In this document: positions 20,185 to 31,911 of the stretch, piece by piece
Layout of the letters: each line of letters starts with the position of its first letter
Position numbering within the stretch: position 1 is the first letter of the stretch
Assembly: GCA_002786025.1 (NCBI GenBank)
Contig: NHNW01000026.1
Location: 186,001-250,000, forward strand
Reading direction: 5' to 3'
Origin: Zasmidium citrigriseum
Lineage: Eukaryota; Ascomycota; Dothideomycetes; Mycosphaerellales; Mycosphaerellaceae
Length of the DNA: 64,000 bases
Notes under the pieces: model-generated
Seen by the model: the letters and a program-made list of their open reading frames with translations, nothing else
The model's database searches: none
What the model was told of the DNA's origin: nothing
Made by a program: the position numbers and the translations under genes

Positions 20185-21917
20185 ATGCAGTCCCTTCGCC
20201 AGTACCGGGCGATCAGATCTGCCGTTGCGGCGCAAGTGGAGACCGGAAAGGTGGTGAACGTGCCGAATGAGAAGGTGTCGGTTTTGGACGACAATGCTTC
20301 GAGTCATACGAGTAATACCACGTCTGAGTTGAAGAGCGTCCATGATGCCAGTGGCGACATTATCGTTGGATGGGAGGGCCCGCAGGGTATGATCTTTCAC
20401 ATCTCTCGCGGTTAGGAAAGCCTGCTAATGCTGTTCTTATAGACCCTCTTAACCCACGCAATTGGAGCATCACCCGCCGATGCGTCATCTTCGCCATCCT
20501 CTGGATCAACGTCTTTGCTGTCGACTGGGCTTCATCGGCCGACTCCCAAGCTGGAGGCAAGATCTCTAAAGCCTTCCATGTCAGCGAAGAAGCCGAGGCA
20601 CTCTCGCCGAGTTTGTATACCTTCGGCCTGGCCATCGGCTCGCTATTCGCTGGCCCTATTGCAGAAACAGTGGGAAGGAACCCGGTCTACGTGGTCTCAC
20701 GATGCTTCCACGTTGTGTGGCTGGTCGGCGCGGCTCTGGCACCAAACTTCGGAGCCCAATGCGTATTTCGACTCTTTGCGGGTCTCTCGGGTAGCATTCT
20801 ACTCGCCATTCATGCAGCTTCAACGGCAGACATCTTTGGCCCGGTGCATCGAACCCTGGCCTGGCCGGTCATTGCTCTGGCTTCCTTCTGGGGAACTGCA
20901 CTGTCTCCTGTGGTTGGTGCTTGGATTGCTCAGTCAGACATTGACTGGCGCTGGACAGACTGGATCGCGGTCATTCTCTCGGGCGCAACTCTGATCCTGA
21001 CATTGTTCTTCTTGCCGGAGACGTTCTCGCCAATCCTCCTGTCGTGGCGAGCGAAACATCTGCGTGACATAACTGGATCGAATCGCTGGAAGGCTGAACT
21101 CGACCTTCAGCATACGATATGGACCCGCTTCAAGATCGCTCTCCTCCGTGCCTTCCATATGATCACACGGGAACCCATCGTCGTACTGCTTGGCGGCTGG
21201 ATCGTGCTGGAATACATTGTCGTATTTGGGCTCCTGCAGGGCTTCACTTACATCTTCGGAGATACGTATAACTTCGAAAGAGGCCTCATTGGAACAGTCT
21301 TCGTGGCCATCGGCATCGGCTGTACGCTGTGGACTGGCTTCGTACCTTGGTATTACTATCTCTACAAGCGCAAAGTCATGCGACTGCACGAACAGATCAC
21401 AGGACAATGGGACCGCAACTTGATTAGAGCTGCAAATATTCCAGGCCAAGATCTTCCTGATCCAGAGTATCGCCTTTGGTACGCTCTGCTTGCAGCTCCA
21501 GCATTTCCGATAAGTCTCTTCTGGATGGGTTGGACGAACTACTCTTGGATTTCGCCATGGTCTGACCTTGGAGCGACTGTCTTACTCGGCTTCTCCTGGG
21601 CGGGCATCTACGTCACCGTATATCAGTACTTGTTGGACACGTACGGAATCTACTCTGGCAGCGCTCTGGCCATCATCACCTGCTGGCGGTACTTGGCTTC
21701 TGGTATGATCAATTTGGTCTCGCGGCCGATGTACAACGGCCTTGGCGTACACTGGACTATGACGATGCTTGGATGCCTCGCTGTGCTCCAGACGCCGCTT
21801 CCGATCTTGTTCTACTTTTACGGAGAGAAGATTAGGAAGAAGAGTTCCTTTGCCAATCGATATGCGAGGTCAAGTAACCCAAGAAGTCGAGAGGGACATG
21901 CGCTGCAATGGAAGTGA
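20185..21917 (+). CDS. MFS transporter, DHA1 drug:H+ antiporter type
   Basis: A 558-residue major facilitator transporter at the plasma membrane, probably exporting toxic or secreted small molecules; substrate unknown. Two exons, 20185-20386 and 20443-21917, are separated by a 56 bp intron (GTATGA donor, GCTAATG branch site, TAG acceptor). The join gives DPLNPRNWS, the usual entry block of fungal DHA1 carriers. The membrane domain has 12 spans with the loop 2-3 motif GPIAETVGRNPVY and a motif-C-like SPVVGAWIAQ in helix 5. A hydrophilic loop of about 75 residues separates the two halves. The first ATG in the exon-1 frame is at 20185. It sits upstream of, and in the same direction as, the linalool dehydratase-like gene. 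Confidence 0.87.
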
Positions 21918-22412
21918 GAAGATTATAGATAATTTATATCCGGCCACCATGTCGGTAATTCGGGAGACCTACAAGTTCCGTCTCGCGTCAGCCGTTCGGT
22001 AGTGAGATCTATGAGAATGCGAGGTCTCTGTCCACTAATCGACTAGCAGGGAACCGATGTGACGGAGACGCAGGAACCCCAGCTCAAGTTCACTTCTTTA
22101 GGGCTTGCCTGACGGCCAAGGACTGTACGCCTAACATCCCTCGCACCTTTGCGAGGTCTCGAGAACTCCAGCAAATCGCCATTGGCCTGCCTTCGCATGG
22201 AACTGTCGGAGCCATCAAGAGATCTGGCATACATCTGTCCAGACAGCCCGCGAGCTCCGATCCAGCGGCTCCTGCGGACTCCACTTGCCTGCTTGTTAAC
22301 TAACCTTGGACAATGTGAAACGCGGTGGTATCCTCGACCCCACAGTCTCGACAGTCATATAATATTGCCAGACATACTCGCGAGACTCAATCTCACATCT
22401 GAACACGTCAAC
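21918..22412. other. Intergenic region
   Basis: 495 bp between the MFS gene and the LDI-like gene, both on the plus strand. The LDI-like frame is open back to 22149 and contains one ATG, but it looks like leader. Nothing else recognisable. Confidence 0.4.
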
Positions 22413-24226
22413 ATGTCTCAAACAGACACCGAAACCATATCGTCGACCGCTCCAACAACCCTCCCATTCGACATCTCCAAATACCCCAAACTCGACCACA
22501 AGCAAGCCGGTCACCTTCGCCACTACTACAACCTCCTCTCGCAGCCTGACGGCGAATGGCACCACTTCGGCAGCCAAGAACCCAGCCAAGAATGGGACGA
22601 CGCCTACCGCTACCAACTAGCCACAATGACCTACGCCATGTCCGTCACCCACTTCCACCGCCTCCCCCTCCTCAAATCCGTCTTCAAGCCCCTGATCCGC
22701 CGCGCCATCCACAAAATGCTCCTCCGCCAAGTCTGGGGCTACTGGTTCAACACCTCCCATGCCGGCATCGCCACCATGCCAAATCTCACGGAGTTGAGGA
22801 AACCTTGGGCGGATCCTGTCAAGCAGGAGAATATCATGTACAGTGGGCATTTGTTGCTGATGACGAGTCTCCATGCTATGCTTTTTGATGATGGGGAGTT
22901 TGAACGGGAGGGCAGTTTGAGGTTTGTTTGGGATCCGCTGTTTTGGGGCTTGGGGAGGGAGGAGTTTGTTTATGGGAATCGGAGTGTGCAGGGGGAGATT
23001 TTGAGACAGATGGTGGGTTTATGGCTGCGAGGTTGAGTAACGAGGGCTAACGCGTTCGTCATTAGGAAGAGAACGACTGGGTTGGAGTGTGCTGTGAGCC
23101 GAATGCTGTCTTTGTGGTGTGCAATCAGTTCCCGGTAAGTGCAGTCGTCAAAGGGTCTGCAGAGGTTCTGTATGCTGATGACTGCTGAGATCATTGCAAT
23201 GAGGCTCAACGATGTCCGGGACGGGACAAACGTCGTCGAAGGTGTGCTGGAGAAGTACCAAGATGCACTGAAGCGGAAAGGGATGGTCCAGCGAGACGGC
23301 ATGTATACCTTGTTCTACCAGCTCGATCCTGGCCAGGCTCTTCCATCTCGCCAGGGAGCGCATACAGAGTGGTAAGATCATGTCTTTTGGAAAGGACTTT
23401 TGCTGTTACTGAAGCCAGATCCAGGGCAAACGCATACATGAACAGCTGGAACTCGAAGTTCGTCCGATCTCTATACGACCAATCTACCCTCGGCTACATC
23501 ACCAAAATCAACGGCAAAATCGAACTCCAACAAACTCAGATCGCAGGTGCCTTTCGCAGACTCGTCTTGGTTGATGGTGAGCCTGCTGATTCTATCGAGA
23601 CGCTCAAGAAAGCTCGTGAGATCGCAAAGAAGGAGATCCCCGTCATACGGGCTCGTGTCCCATATCAGACCATCTCCTGGGGCTGTTTCTCGCAGATGCT
23701 CTCCGAACTGGGCAAGAGAGAGGAATTGGCAGCGATACAGGAATACGCTGATTCTCATTTGAATCCTACGTGGGAGAAGGGTGGGCTGTACTATCCTCGC
23801 AATGATGATGTGTTGGATGAGAATGATAATCTGGTGCATATGGAACCTCACTCTGGGAACTCTGGGATTGGATATGGACGATTGAATGTCGAGGATGGGA
23901 TGAAGGGAATTTGGGAAAGGCCTTGGACTTCGGAGACACTTGCGAAGAGGCCGGTTGTTGAGGGTGTTACTATGGCGGATGGATTTGATTTCCTGCGCGG
24001 GACTTGGGACGAGAAGAGGAAGGCTGTAGTCATTACGTTGAAGCCTTGGGAGGAGGGTGTGGAGAAGCATGCGACTGTGCGGGTGACGAATTTGGCCGTT
24101 GGTACGTGGGTGGTGTACCTCAATGGCAGCTTGAGCAGTCTGCATGAAGGAGTGAGTCAGGTTGCGATTGAGCTGGCTACGAAAGCAAGAGAGGAGATGG
24201 ACATTGTGGTCGTGAAGCAGGGTTGA
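22413..24226 (+). CDS. Linalool dehydratase/isomerase-domain protein
   Basis: A 550-residue protein that resembles the linalool dehydratase/isomerase (LDI) domain family. Bacterial LDI acts on monoterpene alcohols; the fungal relatives are uncharacterised. Four exons: 22413-23012, 23066-23134, 23190-23371 and 23425-24226. Family-like parts are KQENIMYSGHLLLMTSLHAM, the Trp/Cys segment NDWVGVCCEPNAVFVVCNQ (exon 2), RLNDVRDGTNVVE (exon 3) and WNSKFVRSLYDQ followed by ISWGCFSQMLSELG (exon 4). No signal peptide is obvious, unlike periplasmic bacterial LDI. The last acceptor must be the CAG at 23422-23424; using the CAG five bases earlier would create a stop. The exon 3 acceptor is the least certain. 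A weak family match by memory keeps confidence moderate. Confidence 0.7.
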
Positions 24227-24694
24227 CATTCAAAGGGGGCTGAGATCCACGAAAGTAGATCTCCAACAACGACTGAATGTCTGAGCGTTCCTGCTAATGG
24301 CTAGCAGCTGTAACCCGAAAGCGACTTTCCGGAGATACGACGAGTCAGGCAATGGTCTTCTGCGTTTGCGCCTTGCTATGGCGTCTCCAACGAATGTTGC
24401 TCCCCTGGTACGATCTTTCTATTCATGGTGCTATGATATCGCCAACCGCCCTTCGACATACGCCATACTTGGATCTAAAAGTAGCTGGCGTGAGTGTTGC
24501 CCATCTGAGCAGGTGTTTTTGCCGATCACGAACATCAGCACAGCCTTGGTCCGCACACGCCAAGCTGACAGAGACATGATACCAAACGAACGATTGGAGA
24601 AAGCTATGGTTGCGACTATCGAATTGGTATTTGAGGCTCCAAAGTTCACCACAATGGCGGTTTCATAACGCAATATACTTCATGCCGAATTGAA
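24227..24694. other. Intergenic region
   Basis: 468 bp between two plus-strand genes. It includes a 123-codon open frame (24297-24668) without family resemblance, taken to be chance. The promoter of the L-amino-acid oxidase gene is expected here. Confidence 0.4.
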
Positions 24695-26818
24695 ATGATG
24701 CATACCACTCTCGCCGTTGCACTGCTGGCCGCCTCGGCCGCGGCCTCGCCCCAAGGACGGGGAGAGACAATTTCTTTTCCATCCCGCATCACAGTCGAAG
24801 CAGGTGGAATGCACAACGTCCACCTGACCTACAACCGGCCACTACACGGATCTCTTTCCATACACTACGGCCATTGCGATGCTGTCTCCGCCGAATCATG
24901 CCATCACAAGCTGGGAGCCACGCACGTTGGTGACCACCCTTTGGCCAAACGACACGAAGATCATCCCTTCCAGCGACCCTCTACAGTCGTGTGGCTACCT
25001 CCCGATGATATCCCTACGGCAGGATGCCTGCACGCATTCTCGGACAAATCGCTGGTTGGCCGATCTGTACCTGTCACGATCGGGAGACGCCCAGCTCGAA
25101 GATCCATCGACATTGCGGACATCGTCGACGCCGAGGGGCCCTGGTTCGATGGTGTACAACATCTGAAAGAGAAAGAGCCTGAATCGGTCTTTGTCGCATC
25201 AAGCAAGTCCAAACACATTGGTATCATTGGTGGAGGAATGTCAGGGCTTATGACAGCACATCTGCTTGACTCAGTCGGCATCCACAACTGGACTATACTA
25301 GAAGCGTCCGAACGGATCGGTGGACGGGTCAAGACGGCATATCTAAATGGGACCAAACCCGACGAGTACCAATACCAGGAGATGGGCGCCATGAGATTCC
25401 CGGTCAGCATTCAGTATCCAGGTGCATCGGATCCGCTGCCCATCAAAGATCATCAGATGGTCTTTCAGCTCGCAGACGTCTTGAATCAGCAGAACGGCAA
25501 TGGTTCTGCTTATCAGGTCAACTTCATTCCGTGGACGCAAGATGAGCCTAATGACCCAGCTGATACATCCGCGCGGACATCAAACGGAACCGTACCAGAC
25601 GCTGGCCAAGTCGCTCCTCCGGCATATGCGGCGGAGGATGCTGCTAGTCCAGTCAACGTCAATCAGACAAATTCCCTATCCGCCACGGCGAAGACGGCAC
25701 AGTCGGCGTACATGAACTGGACTGCTATCACGCAACCGGACACGTTCAAGCTTTTCATCTCCAACATCTTCGAAGCTCACAAGAAGGCTGTGGACGCTGG
25801 ATATTTTGACTGGTCTGAATCCCAGTATATTTGGCATGTGCTAAACAAATCGGCCAACACCACAGACACGGTCGATTCCATTGCTGATACTAGGCCGGCC
25901 TGGATGTACGAAGACGTCTATTACGCCGCGACTACGTGGCTCACGATTGATCAAGGAGTATCCCGACTGCCGCGAGCTTTTGAACCACAGGTCCTCAATC
26001 GGACGCTCTTCAACACCTCTGTCCACGGGATCTCGTGGAAAAACGATGCAGTCGACGTCAAGTATCGAAGGACCAACGCGCCACATACCGATTCTTCGAC
26101 AATGACCTTCTCTCACGCCGTCGTCACCGTGCCCTTCTCCCTGGTCCGCCTCTGGGACCTTCCACCCTACAGCTCGTTACTCCAACGTGCCATCACGAAT
26201 ATGCAGTACGCGGCTTCCTGCAAAGTCGCCATGAAGTATAAGACACGCTTCTGGGAGCACCTTCCAGAGCCCATTACGGGTGGATGCGGAGCCGTAAATA
26301 TCACTGGTATTGGAAATGTGTGCTATCCCTCGTACAAAGTCAACAGTTCAGGTCCCGGCGTTATGATAGGGTCGTATATCCAAGACGCCCTTGCGGAGAG
26401 TGTGGCGGCGCTCTCGGAGACTGAACACGTTGCTATGGTTCAAAGAGCGATGGAGCAGATCCATGGGCCTATCGCTACGGAGCAGTGGACTGGGGAGTTT
26501 GTTCGTCAGTGCTGGAATAATGATCAGTGAGTATTCCCATGCTTGCGTCCGGATATTCTCTGACATTTGAGCAGATTTTCTGCTGGAGCCTGGGCCAACC
26601 CAGCTGCTGGCCAACAGCCCTTGTATCTGCCTGCGTATTTTAAGTCGGAATTCAACACCGTCTTTGTTGGAGAACATACTTCCTATACGCATGCGTGGAT
26701 TTGGTCGGCGTTGGAGAGCAGTGTTAGGGGAACGACTCAATTGCTACTAGATATGGGACTCGTGGATGAGGCAAAGGAGATCACGCAGAAATGGATGGCC
26801 CGATGGATTAGGATGTAG
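24695..26818 (+). CDS. Secreted L-amino-acid oxidase / flavin amine oxidase
   Basis: A 691-residue FAD enzyme that oxidatively deaminates L-amino acids to keto acids, ammonia and hydrogen peroxide. Two exons, 24695-26526 and 26575-26818 (48 bp intron, GTGAGT..GAGCAG). An N-terminal signal peptide is likely (ATG followed by LAVALLAASAAAS), so it is probably secreted. The dinucleotide-binding motif GIIGGGMSGLMTAHLL, followed by EASERIGGRVKT, is classical for amine oxidases, as is EMGAMRFP shortly after. The C-terminal exon carries the FAD-binding end with FVGEHTSYTHAWIWSALESS. Several NxT/NxS sites fit secretion. The region before the FAD domain (about residues 25-160) is an N-terminal extension seen in fungal secreted LAAOs. 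Confidence 0.9.
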
Positions 26819-27258
26819 ACCGAGATGAGGGTGATTGAAACGAGGCTGCCTTGATCGTTGTTACGTAGCTATCGAGTTGTACGAATGAAACAAGGATCGT
26901 GCTCCCATTGCTGTCCATGGGAAATAAATAAATGCCTTTCCACTAAAGGAGTCGACTGCTGCGAGCACCACTAAAGATCATCTCGGATCAAACTATAGAT
27001 CTGACCAGCCTGGAACCAAATAGGTGATGTAACGAGCCACTCTTCTTCATTACCGCACAGCTACTGAGTCGTAAATATAGAACAAGACTAGCTGTATCAT
27101 GGTCGCGAGGCAGGCACAACTCCTTATCGACGGCATAATTGGACTGTGCAAATGGTATTGAAGATCATCTCGTTTGGGCAGCGCTGATATGAAATTCTTT
27201 CGACGTCACGGCGGGACAGCTTCCCGAAACGGCCACCGCAACAACTCAGCCTCGATCA
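26819..27258. other. Intergenic region
   Basis: 440 bp, relatively AT-rich, between two plus-strand genes. No gene or repeat seen. AATAAATAAATG near 26925 may serve as a polyadenylation signal of the oxidase gene. Confidence 0.4.
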
Positions 27259-28197
27259 ATGCTCAGCTCAAATACAACTCCACTCTCGCTGTCACGTAGA
27301 CAATCACATGCGAACATCATAATGTCGAAACTACTGGAACTTCCTCTGGAACTGCGAGAACAAATCTACAGTCTCGCCCTTCAAGATACTATCCTAACAG
27401 GCCCTCATCATCCATATGACGAAAGCCTTCCAAGCTCGGGTCCTCAATCTAAACCATTCTCAGTCTTGAATTCGCTTCGACTCGTAAGCCGACAGATCGA
27501 GGTTGAGGTCGATCAAGTCTTTGAAAGAGACGTCCTTCCGAACATGGTGTTCTATTTTTTCGACGACCTTCCGGCCCTCTTCGCCCTGCGAAAGAAAGTC
27601 GAAGGATGTTCATTCCTGCACGACGCACGATTTTGGGCTCAGAGCCAGATAAAAGAAACTGTATGCATGGATGACCAAGTTGACATGGCCTGGGATACAT
27701 TTTTCATCAGCCAGAAAGACGGCGACTTATCGTACGATGAGGAATGTAGCGCTGCGGATTGGGCAATGGACCTGTCTTCTACGCCCCAGAACGTCGACTA
27801 CTCCACGCATTCGCCAGAAGACTGTGCATGTCAGGGCGAGGACTGTGTTCCGTATACGATCTTCAACTACGAGCCACTGGCGAACTCTCTTCGACTGTCA
27901 TCCTGCGTCTTGAAGAACAAAAGCTACGACACGGGCCAGGCGGACGGGTACATCATCTACTCACTCCTCCAAGGGAAGCTCTTTGACATTGACTTTGACA
28001 AGTTTGATAGCTTGGCGAGGGAAAGATATATTGAGAAGGCGGATGATATCAGGCCGCCTAGTTACTGGGATGTTTACGGAACATCGGATGAGAGCCGCAA
28101 AGCTGCCCTGCGAGATGAGCTGATCGATGTTGGCGCGGACTGGGTTGTGAGATCGCAGAGAGAGCGTTGTGAGATGGGAGGGCATGAGCGTTTCTGA
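27259..28197 (+). CDS. Conserved fungal protein with F-box-like N-terminus
   Basis: A 312-residue intronless protein of unknown function. The segment LLELPLELREQIYSLALQD (from about residue 24) matches the short 'LPxELRxxIYxxAL' motif found in many ascomycete proteins related to F-box/2EXR domains, followed by the LRLVSRQIEVEVDQVF helix typical of them. The rest has an acidic middle with a short Cys cluster (CACQGEDC). An alternative start at 27322 (MSKLLELP) lies just before the motif. No partner can be inferred from the neighbours. Confidence 0.65.
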   Translation: MLSSNTTPLSLSRRQSHANIIMSKLLELPLELREQIYSLALQDTILTGPHHPYDESLPSSGPQSKPFSVLNSLRLVSRQIEVEVDQVFERDVLPNMVFYFFDDLPALFALRKKVEGCSFLHDARFWAQSQIKETVCMDDQVDMAWDTFFISQKDGDLSYDEECSAADWAMDLSSTPQNVDYSTHSPEDCACQGEDCVPYTIFNYEPLANSLRLSSCVLKNKSYDTGQADGYIIYSLLQGKLFDIDFDKFDSLARERYIEKADDIRPPSYWDVYGTSDESRKAALRDELIDVGADWVVRSQRERCEMGGHERF

Positions 28198-28624
28198 TCG
28201 TACTTTCAACGACCCAGACAGGTATCGATTTTCAGGCTGTGAGATAGACAAGATAGACAAGATACGGACACAGTGTGCATATTTGCAACCTCAAGTATTG
28301 TCCCGATCAGTCTCTATACAAGTATGTCCCGTCATCAGCTAGTTTGCAATACCCCCTGCTCCCAGCCTGGTGCGCGCTGCGAACGTTCCCTCGTCCCGGG
28401 TTTCGGGTCTCTGGCCCTGTCCATCCTCTCACTCCCTTACTCGCAAGGTAGCTTCAGACATCTCTGCGGGTTCTGCTTCTTGTAAGTTTATCAGGCATCA
28501 GCCAGCCAGTGCATTATCTAGCTTACGCATCGGGCTCTGCTTCCACCAGCACAGCCAATCCACAATCCACATGCACACCACACCTTTTCCTGTTATAGAC
28601 CTTTCAGTGTCTCGGGTCCATCAA
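28198..28624. other. Convergent intergenic region
   Basis: 427 bp between the F-box-like gene and the small secreted protein gene on the other strand. Part of it could be a downstream exon of the latter (see that entry). Otherwise nothing recognisable. Confidence 0.35.
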
Positions 28625-28846
28625 TTAGCAACAACATGAGGTCATGAACGTACACCATCGGGACATTGGGCCATCCCTCGACATGTACCTTGAGGCTGAA
28701 GTGGTAGTCAGCTGCCGTTCATGCAATCTCAGTGGTGGTATACTTGCCTCCCTTTCGAGCAACCCTCCGGGACCTGGCTCTTGGGCAAAGACTCCGGTAA
28801 AGAGGGAGGAGAGTAGAGCGATTGTGCTGATGATGAGGAGCTTCAT
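28625..28846 (-). CDS. Small secreted protein (effector- or peptide-like), unknown
   Basis: A 73-residue frame starting with a convincing signal peptide (MKLLIISTIALLSSLFTGVFA, cut expected after residue 21). The unspliced mature part is short and ends with a CTFMTSCCC cluster. The C-terminus is uncertain: AG|GTACAT near 28696 could be a splice donor, with a GCTAAT branch-like site and possible acceptors near 28587-28605, which would replace the Cys-rich end. A TATA box lies 44 bases upstream of the ATG, supporting a real promoter. No family recognised. Confidence 0.45.
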   Translation of the reverse strand: MKLLIISTIALLSSLFTGVFAQEPGPGGLLEREASIPPLRLHERQLTTTSASRYMSRDGPMSRWCTFMTSCCC

Positions 28847-29500
28847 GATGTGTGTTGCTGCGAGATTGCAAAGTAGACTGGAGCGCTTCTTATATACAAC
28901 TCGCCAAGTCAGTGTTCTGAATCACTTGTTTCGTATCTTCGTACAGGCTGTGAGCACTAGCGGCCACCGTATTTAAGCCGTCGTCTGGAGAATGCAGGCC
29001 CTCATGGAATCTCATCTGATGACTGCGACACATGCCACGGGCCTGTCAATGAAGACGAACCCGGTTTTCTTGTTCGTAGGGCAAAGTCTACGTACATTCC
29101 AACTGCCGGCACTCTCCTTCCTACTTGGGACTAGCTCCATAATTTCACGCTAGCGTAAAGCCTCGCGGTGCATCCGATGTCGAGAAATGTTCGGTGAGAT
29201 TCAAACCTTTGTATACTCTTGTGAAACGGATACTAGTCGAAGGGCCGAGGCCTAATAGACACAGCCATACCCTAATCTTGCTTCGTAATACTCGAAACGC
29301 GGCCGTAGTCAAGGAAGAATCATGATCGTCAATCGCAGTTTAGATTAAACTCCTGACGTGCTACAAAGTACGCACAGAGCCCCCGAGAGCCCCGGGAATC
29401 AAAACGCCGAAAGTCCGTAAGTGCGAAGGAGGGAAGGGAAAGCCTTCAGCACCCCGACTGTCTCGCACAACCGCCATCATCTCCTGCTTCTAACGGCACA
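28847..29500. other. Divergent intergenic region, small secreted protein and Zn2Cys6 regulator
   Basis: 654 bp between head-to-head genes, so it should contain both promoters. A TATA box for the minus-strand gene is at 28890-28896. No coding potential seen. Confidence 0.45.
28890..28896 (-). promoter_or_regulatory. TATA box of the small secreted protein gene
   Basis: TATATAA on the minus strand, 44 bases before the ATG at 28846. Spacing is right for a core promoter with a short leader. Confidence 0.45.
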
Positions 29501-31728
29501 ATGTCCGCCAAACGCTCATTCAACAAGGCCTGTGTGCCCTGCCGTGCAAGGAAAGTCAAGTGCGATGCCGCCGTAACGGGTGTCCCGTGCAGCAGCTGTA
29601 CCATCAGGCAATGTGCCGAGCATTGCCAGTTGCCATCGCGTAAGGCTCGAGCTAGGTCAGTCTGCCTTGGAGGATGTCTCTAGCGATCTCCCACTCTCTC
29701 GTTGATTGAAAGGTGTTTGACAAGCCCTTCCACAGCTCAGAGCTGCGCATTTCCGCGGAGAGAGCTGATCCGCAAGTTTACTTGCTTTGCTAACAGTCGA
29801 CCAACAGGAAAGCAGTGAACTCCCTACCAACCCCTAGTCAGGTACGGTCGTATCATCCGCAACTCTATGTGACACTCGCTAACGGTCGACAGGCCTCAGA
29901 CATTACGAACCCAGTTCATTCACAACAGGCTCATCTGTCGCCGCAGGGCCCATCCGCGGAGAGCCATAGTCCTCGTCCAGAGCCGGATCTGCTGTACCTC
30001 AACATTCTCAACGATGCCGTGGAAGAGACTGCTGAGTGCCGCCGCAACGACGACTCTCATTCTCACACACATCCTCAGACGACCGAACTAGATGCCATAG
30101 ATCATGAGTATCTAGTCAAAAGGGGTATCTTTGAACTGCCATCTCAAGATGGCCTGGATGCTCTGATCAAGACCTACTTCGACAATGTATATCCCGTACG
30201 TGCACCCTGTCTTCTGTTCAGTACATCGTACTAAATCGTCCCAGTTCTCCCCCGTCATCAACCGCATGGACTTCATTCGTAGTTACCGGTCTGGCAACAA
30301 CTCATTGTTTCTCCTATACGCTATGCTAGCAACTGCATGTGTTCACGCTTCTGAGGAAATCCTCTCTGCCCATGGTTTCGAGAGTCGAGCCACCGCAGAG
30401 GAGTCGTTCTTCACCAAAGCGAAATTGATTCTCGACTTCGACATCGAGAAGGACACTTTGACAATGCTACAAGGCTCCATCATATTGAATGTGGTCATGC
30501 TTGACCACCCTTCCAACAAAGACTATGACTACTGGTTCCACAACGCAGTCAGACTGGCCACAAAGCTAGATCTGCGCAACATGTCAGTCTGCCACAACTT
30601 CGTCAGTAATTATGCTAACTTTCAGTAGATGCGAGCGAGAATTAAGGCCTCGTAAAGTCTTGAAGTTGTACAGGAGAATCTGGTGGACTCTTTACGTATG
30701 TCAGCCCCCTTCGTCGTTCTGCTACATGCTGATGTACCTAGTCTCTAGACATCTTCCACGTCTTTGTCAACACCAAACGATCACGTCTAATCCCGGAGTC
30801 ATCCATTAAGCCACGCACCGAAGATGACTGGGAAGAAGAAGATACCCTTTCATCGGGCATAGTATCTGCGATCTCACCCTCTCAAAAGGCCCTCCCCATA
30901 GTCTCTTGCGATGTTTGTCGAATTTGTATGTACTCGCTTCGTCACGCCTACTGTCAACAACTAACGATCATCAGCCTCACGCTGTCTCTCAACCGTGAAA
31001 GAGCAGCCCCGTCAAGATCCTCGCCAGATCTTGGCTCCGATCGACGAATGGCGCAAATCACTCGCCACTAGAATGCATGTGGGTGAGCACACTGGAACAA
31101 ACATCTACTATTTGAACGTTCTAGCTATGAGCTACAGATTCGAGTGCATAATCTCTCGCTTGATTCGACGACAATCACGGAACCAAGAATGGACAGAGTG
31201 GGCGAGCCAACGACTTCGATCTGCGATCCTAGAGCTGAACACGATTGCGATGAGAGTGTTGGCGAATGGCAATCTTCACGCCTTTCCCATACCATTGTCA
31301 GTAGCCCCCAAGTCATTGTCTTACTTTACTTACCGACTAGCTCTTACAGCATCACCACAATGACCGCCCTCCTGGCGCTTCACATCGAATCAGCGCTTGA
31401 TCCGTCAGAGACTGATCTAGTCCACTCCATGGCTCGGATCTCAATCAGCCAGACCATGCTCGTTCTCAACCAGGGTAAAGACATTCCTGCTCTGAAGCGA
31501 GCCTTGCCGATCTTTGAGGACATCCTGGCGAAGAAGAACCTTTCCGTGACTGGTCAACATGCGGCAGTACGTTCGATCGAAAGTCAACCATTGGAATTGC
31601 CGAGTACGCCGAACGGTGCAGTCCAAGAGTGGTATGAGGGCAATCCATCGTTTGATGTCGAATTGATCGGATTTGACTTCCTAGACGAGTGGCAAATGGG
31701 ACAGATGGATTTCGACGACCAATACTAG
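29501..31728 (+). CDS. Zn2Cys6 (GAL4-type) transcription factor
   Basis: A 594-residue nuclear regulator. Eight exons close the frame: 29501-29655, 29808-29841, 29893-30195, 30245-30582, 30626-30695, 30742-30925, 30975-31296 and 31350-31728. Exon 1 encodes the binuclear zinc cluster (ACVPCRARKVKCDAAVTGVP, then CSSC and further Cys). The middle part is the fungal-specific transcription factor domain (FSPVINRMDFIRSYRSGNNS; RRIWWTLYSLDIFHVFVNT). The C-terminus is acidic (FDFLDEWQMGQMDFDDQY), plausible as an activation region. Introns are 43-55 bp except the first, at 152 bp. The second intron (29842-29892) is 51 bp, in frame and optional by sequence, but has good GTACGG/GCTAAC/CAG signals. Targets are unknown; the neighbouring MFS gene and the amino-acid oxidase are candidates. 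Confidence 0.88.
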
Positions 31729-31911
31729 CCAGCAAGCCAATTCCATGGTGTCCTGTAGCCAAACAGCTTAGAATTTCCTACAGAATGTCGCTCAGGAAGC
31801 AAAGGCGACATGATACACATCTATCGAACTTCTCATATGGTAGCGGAGAACAGTCTGGTCCGTCTAGAGTGGATTCGCCCTTCAGCTAATGGAGGCTCCG
31901 CTTGCGACATC

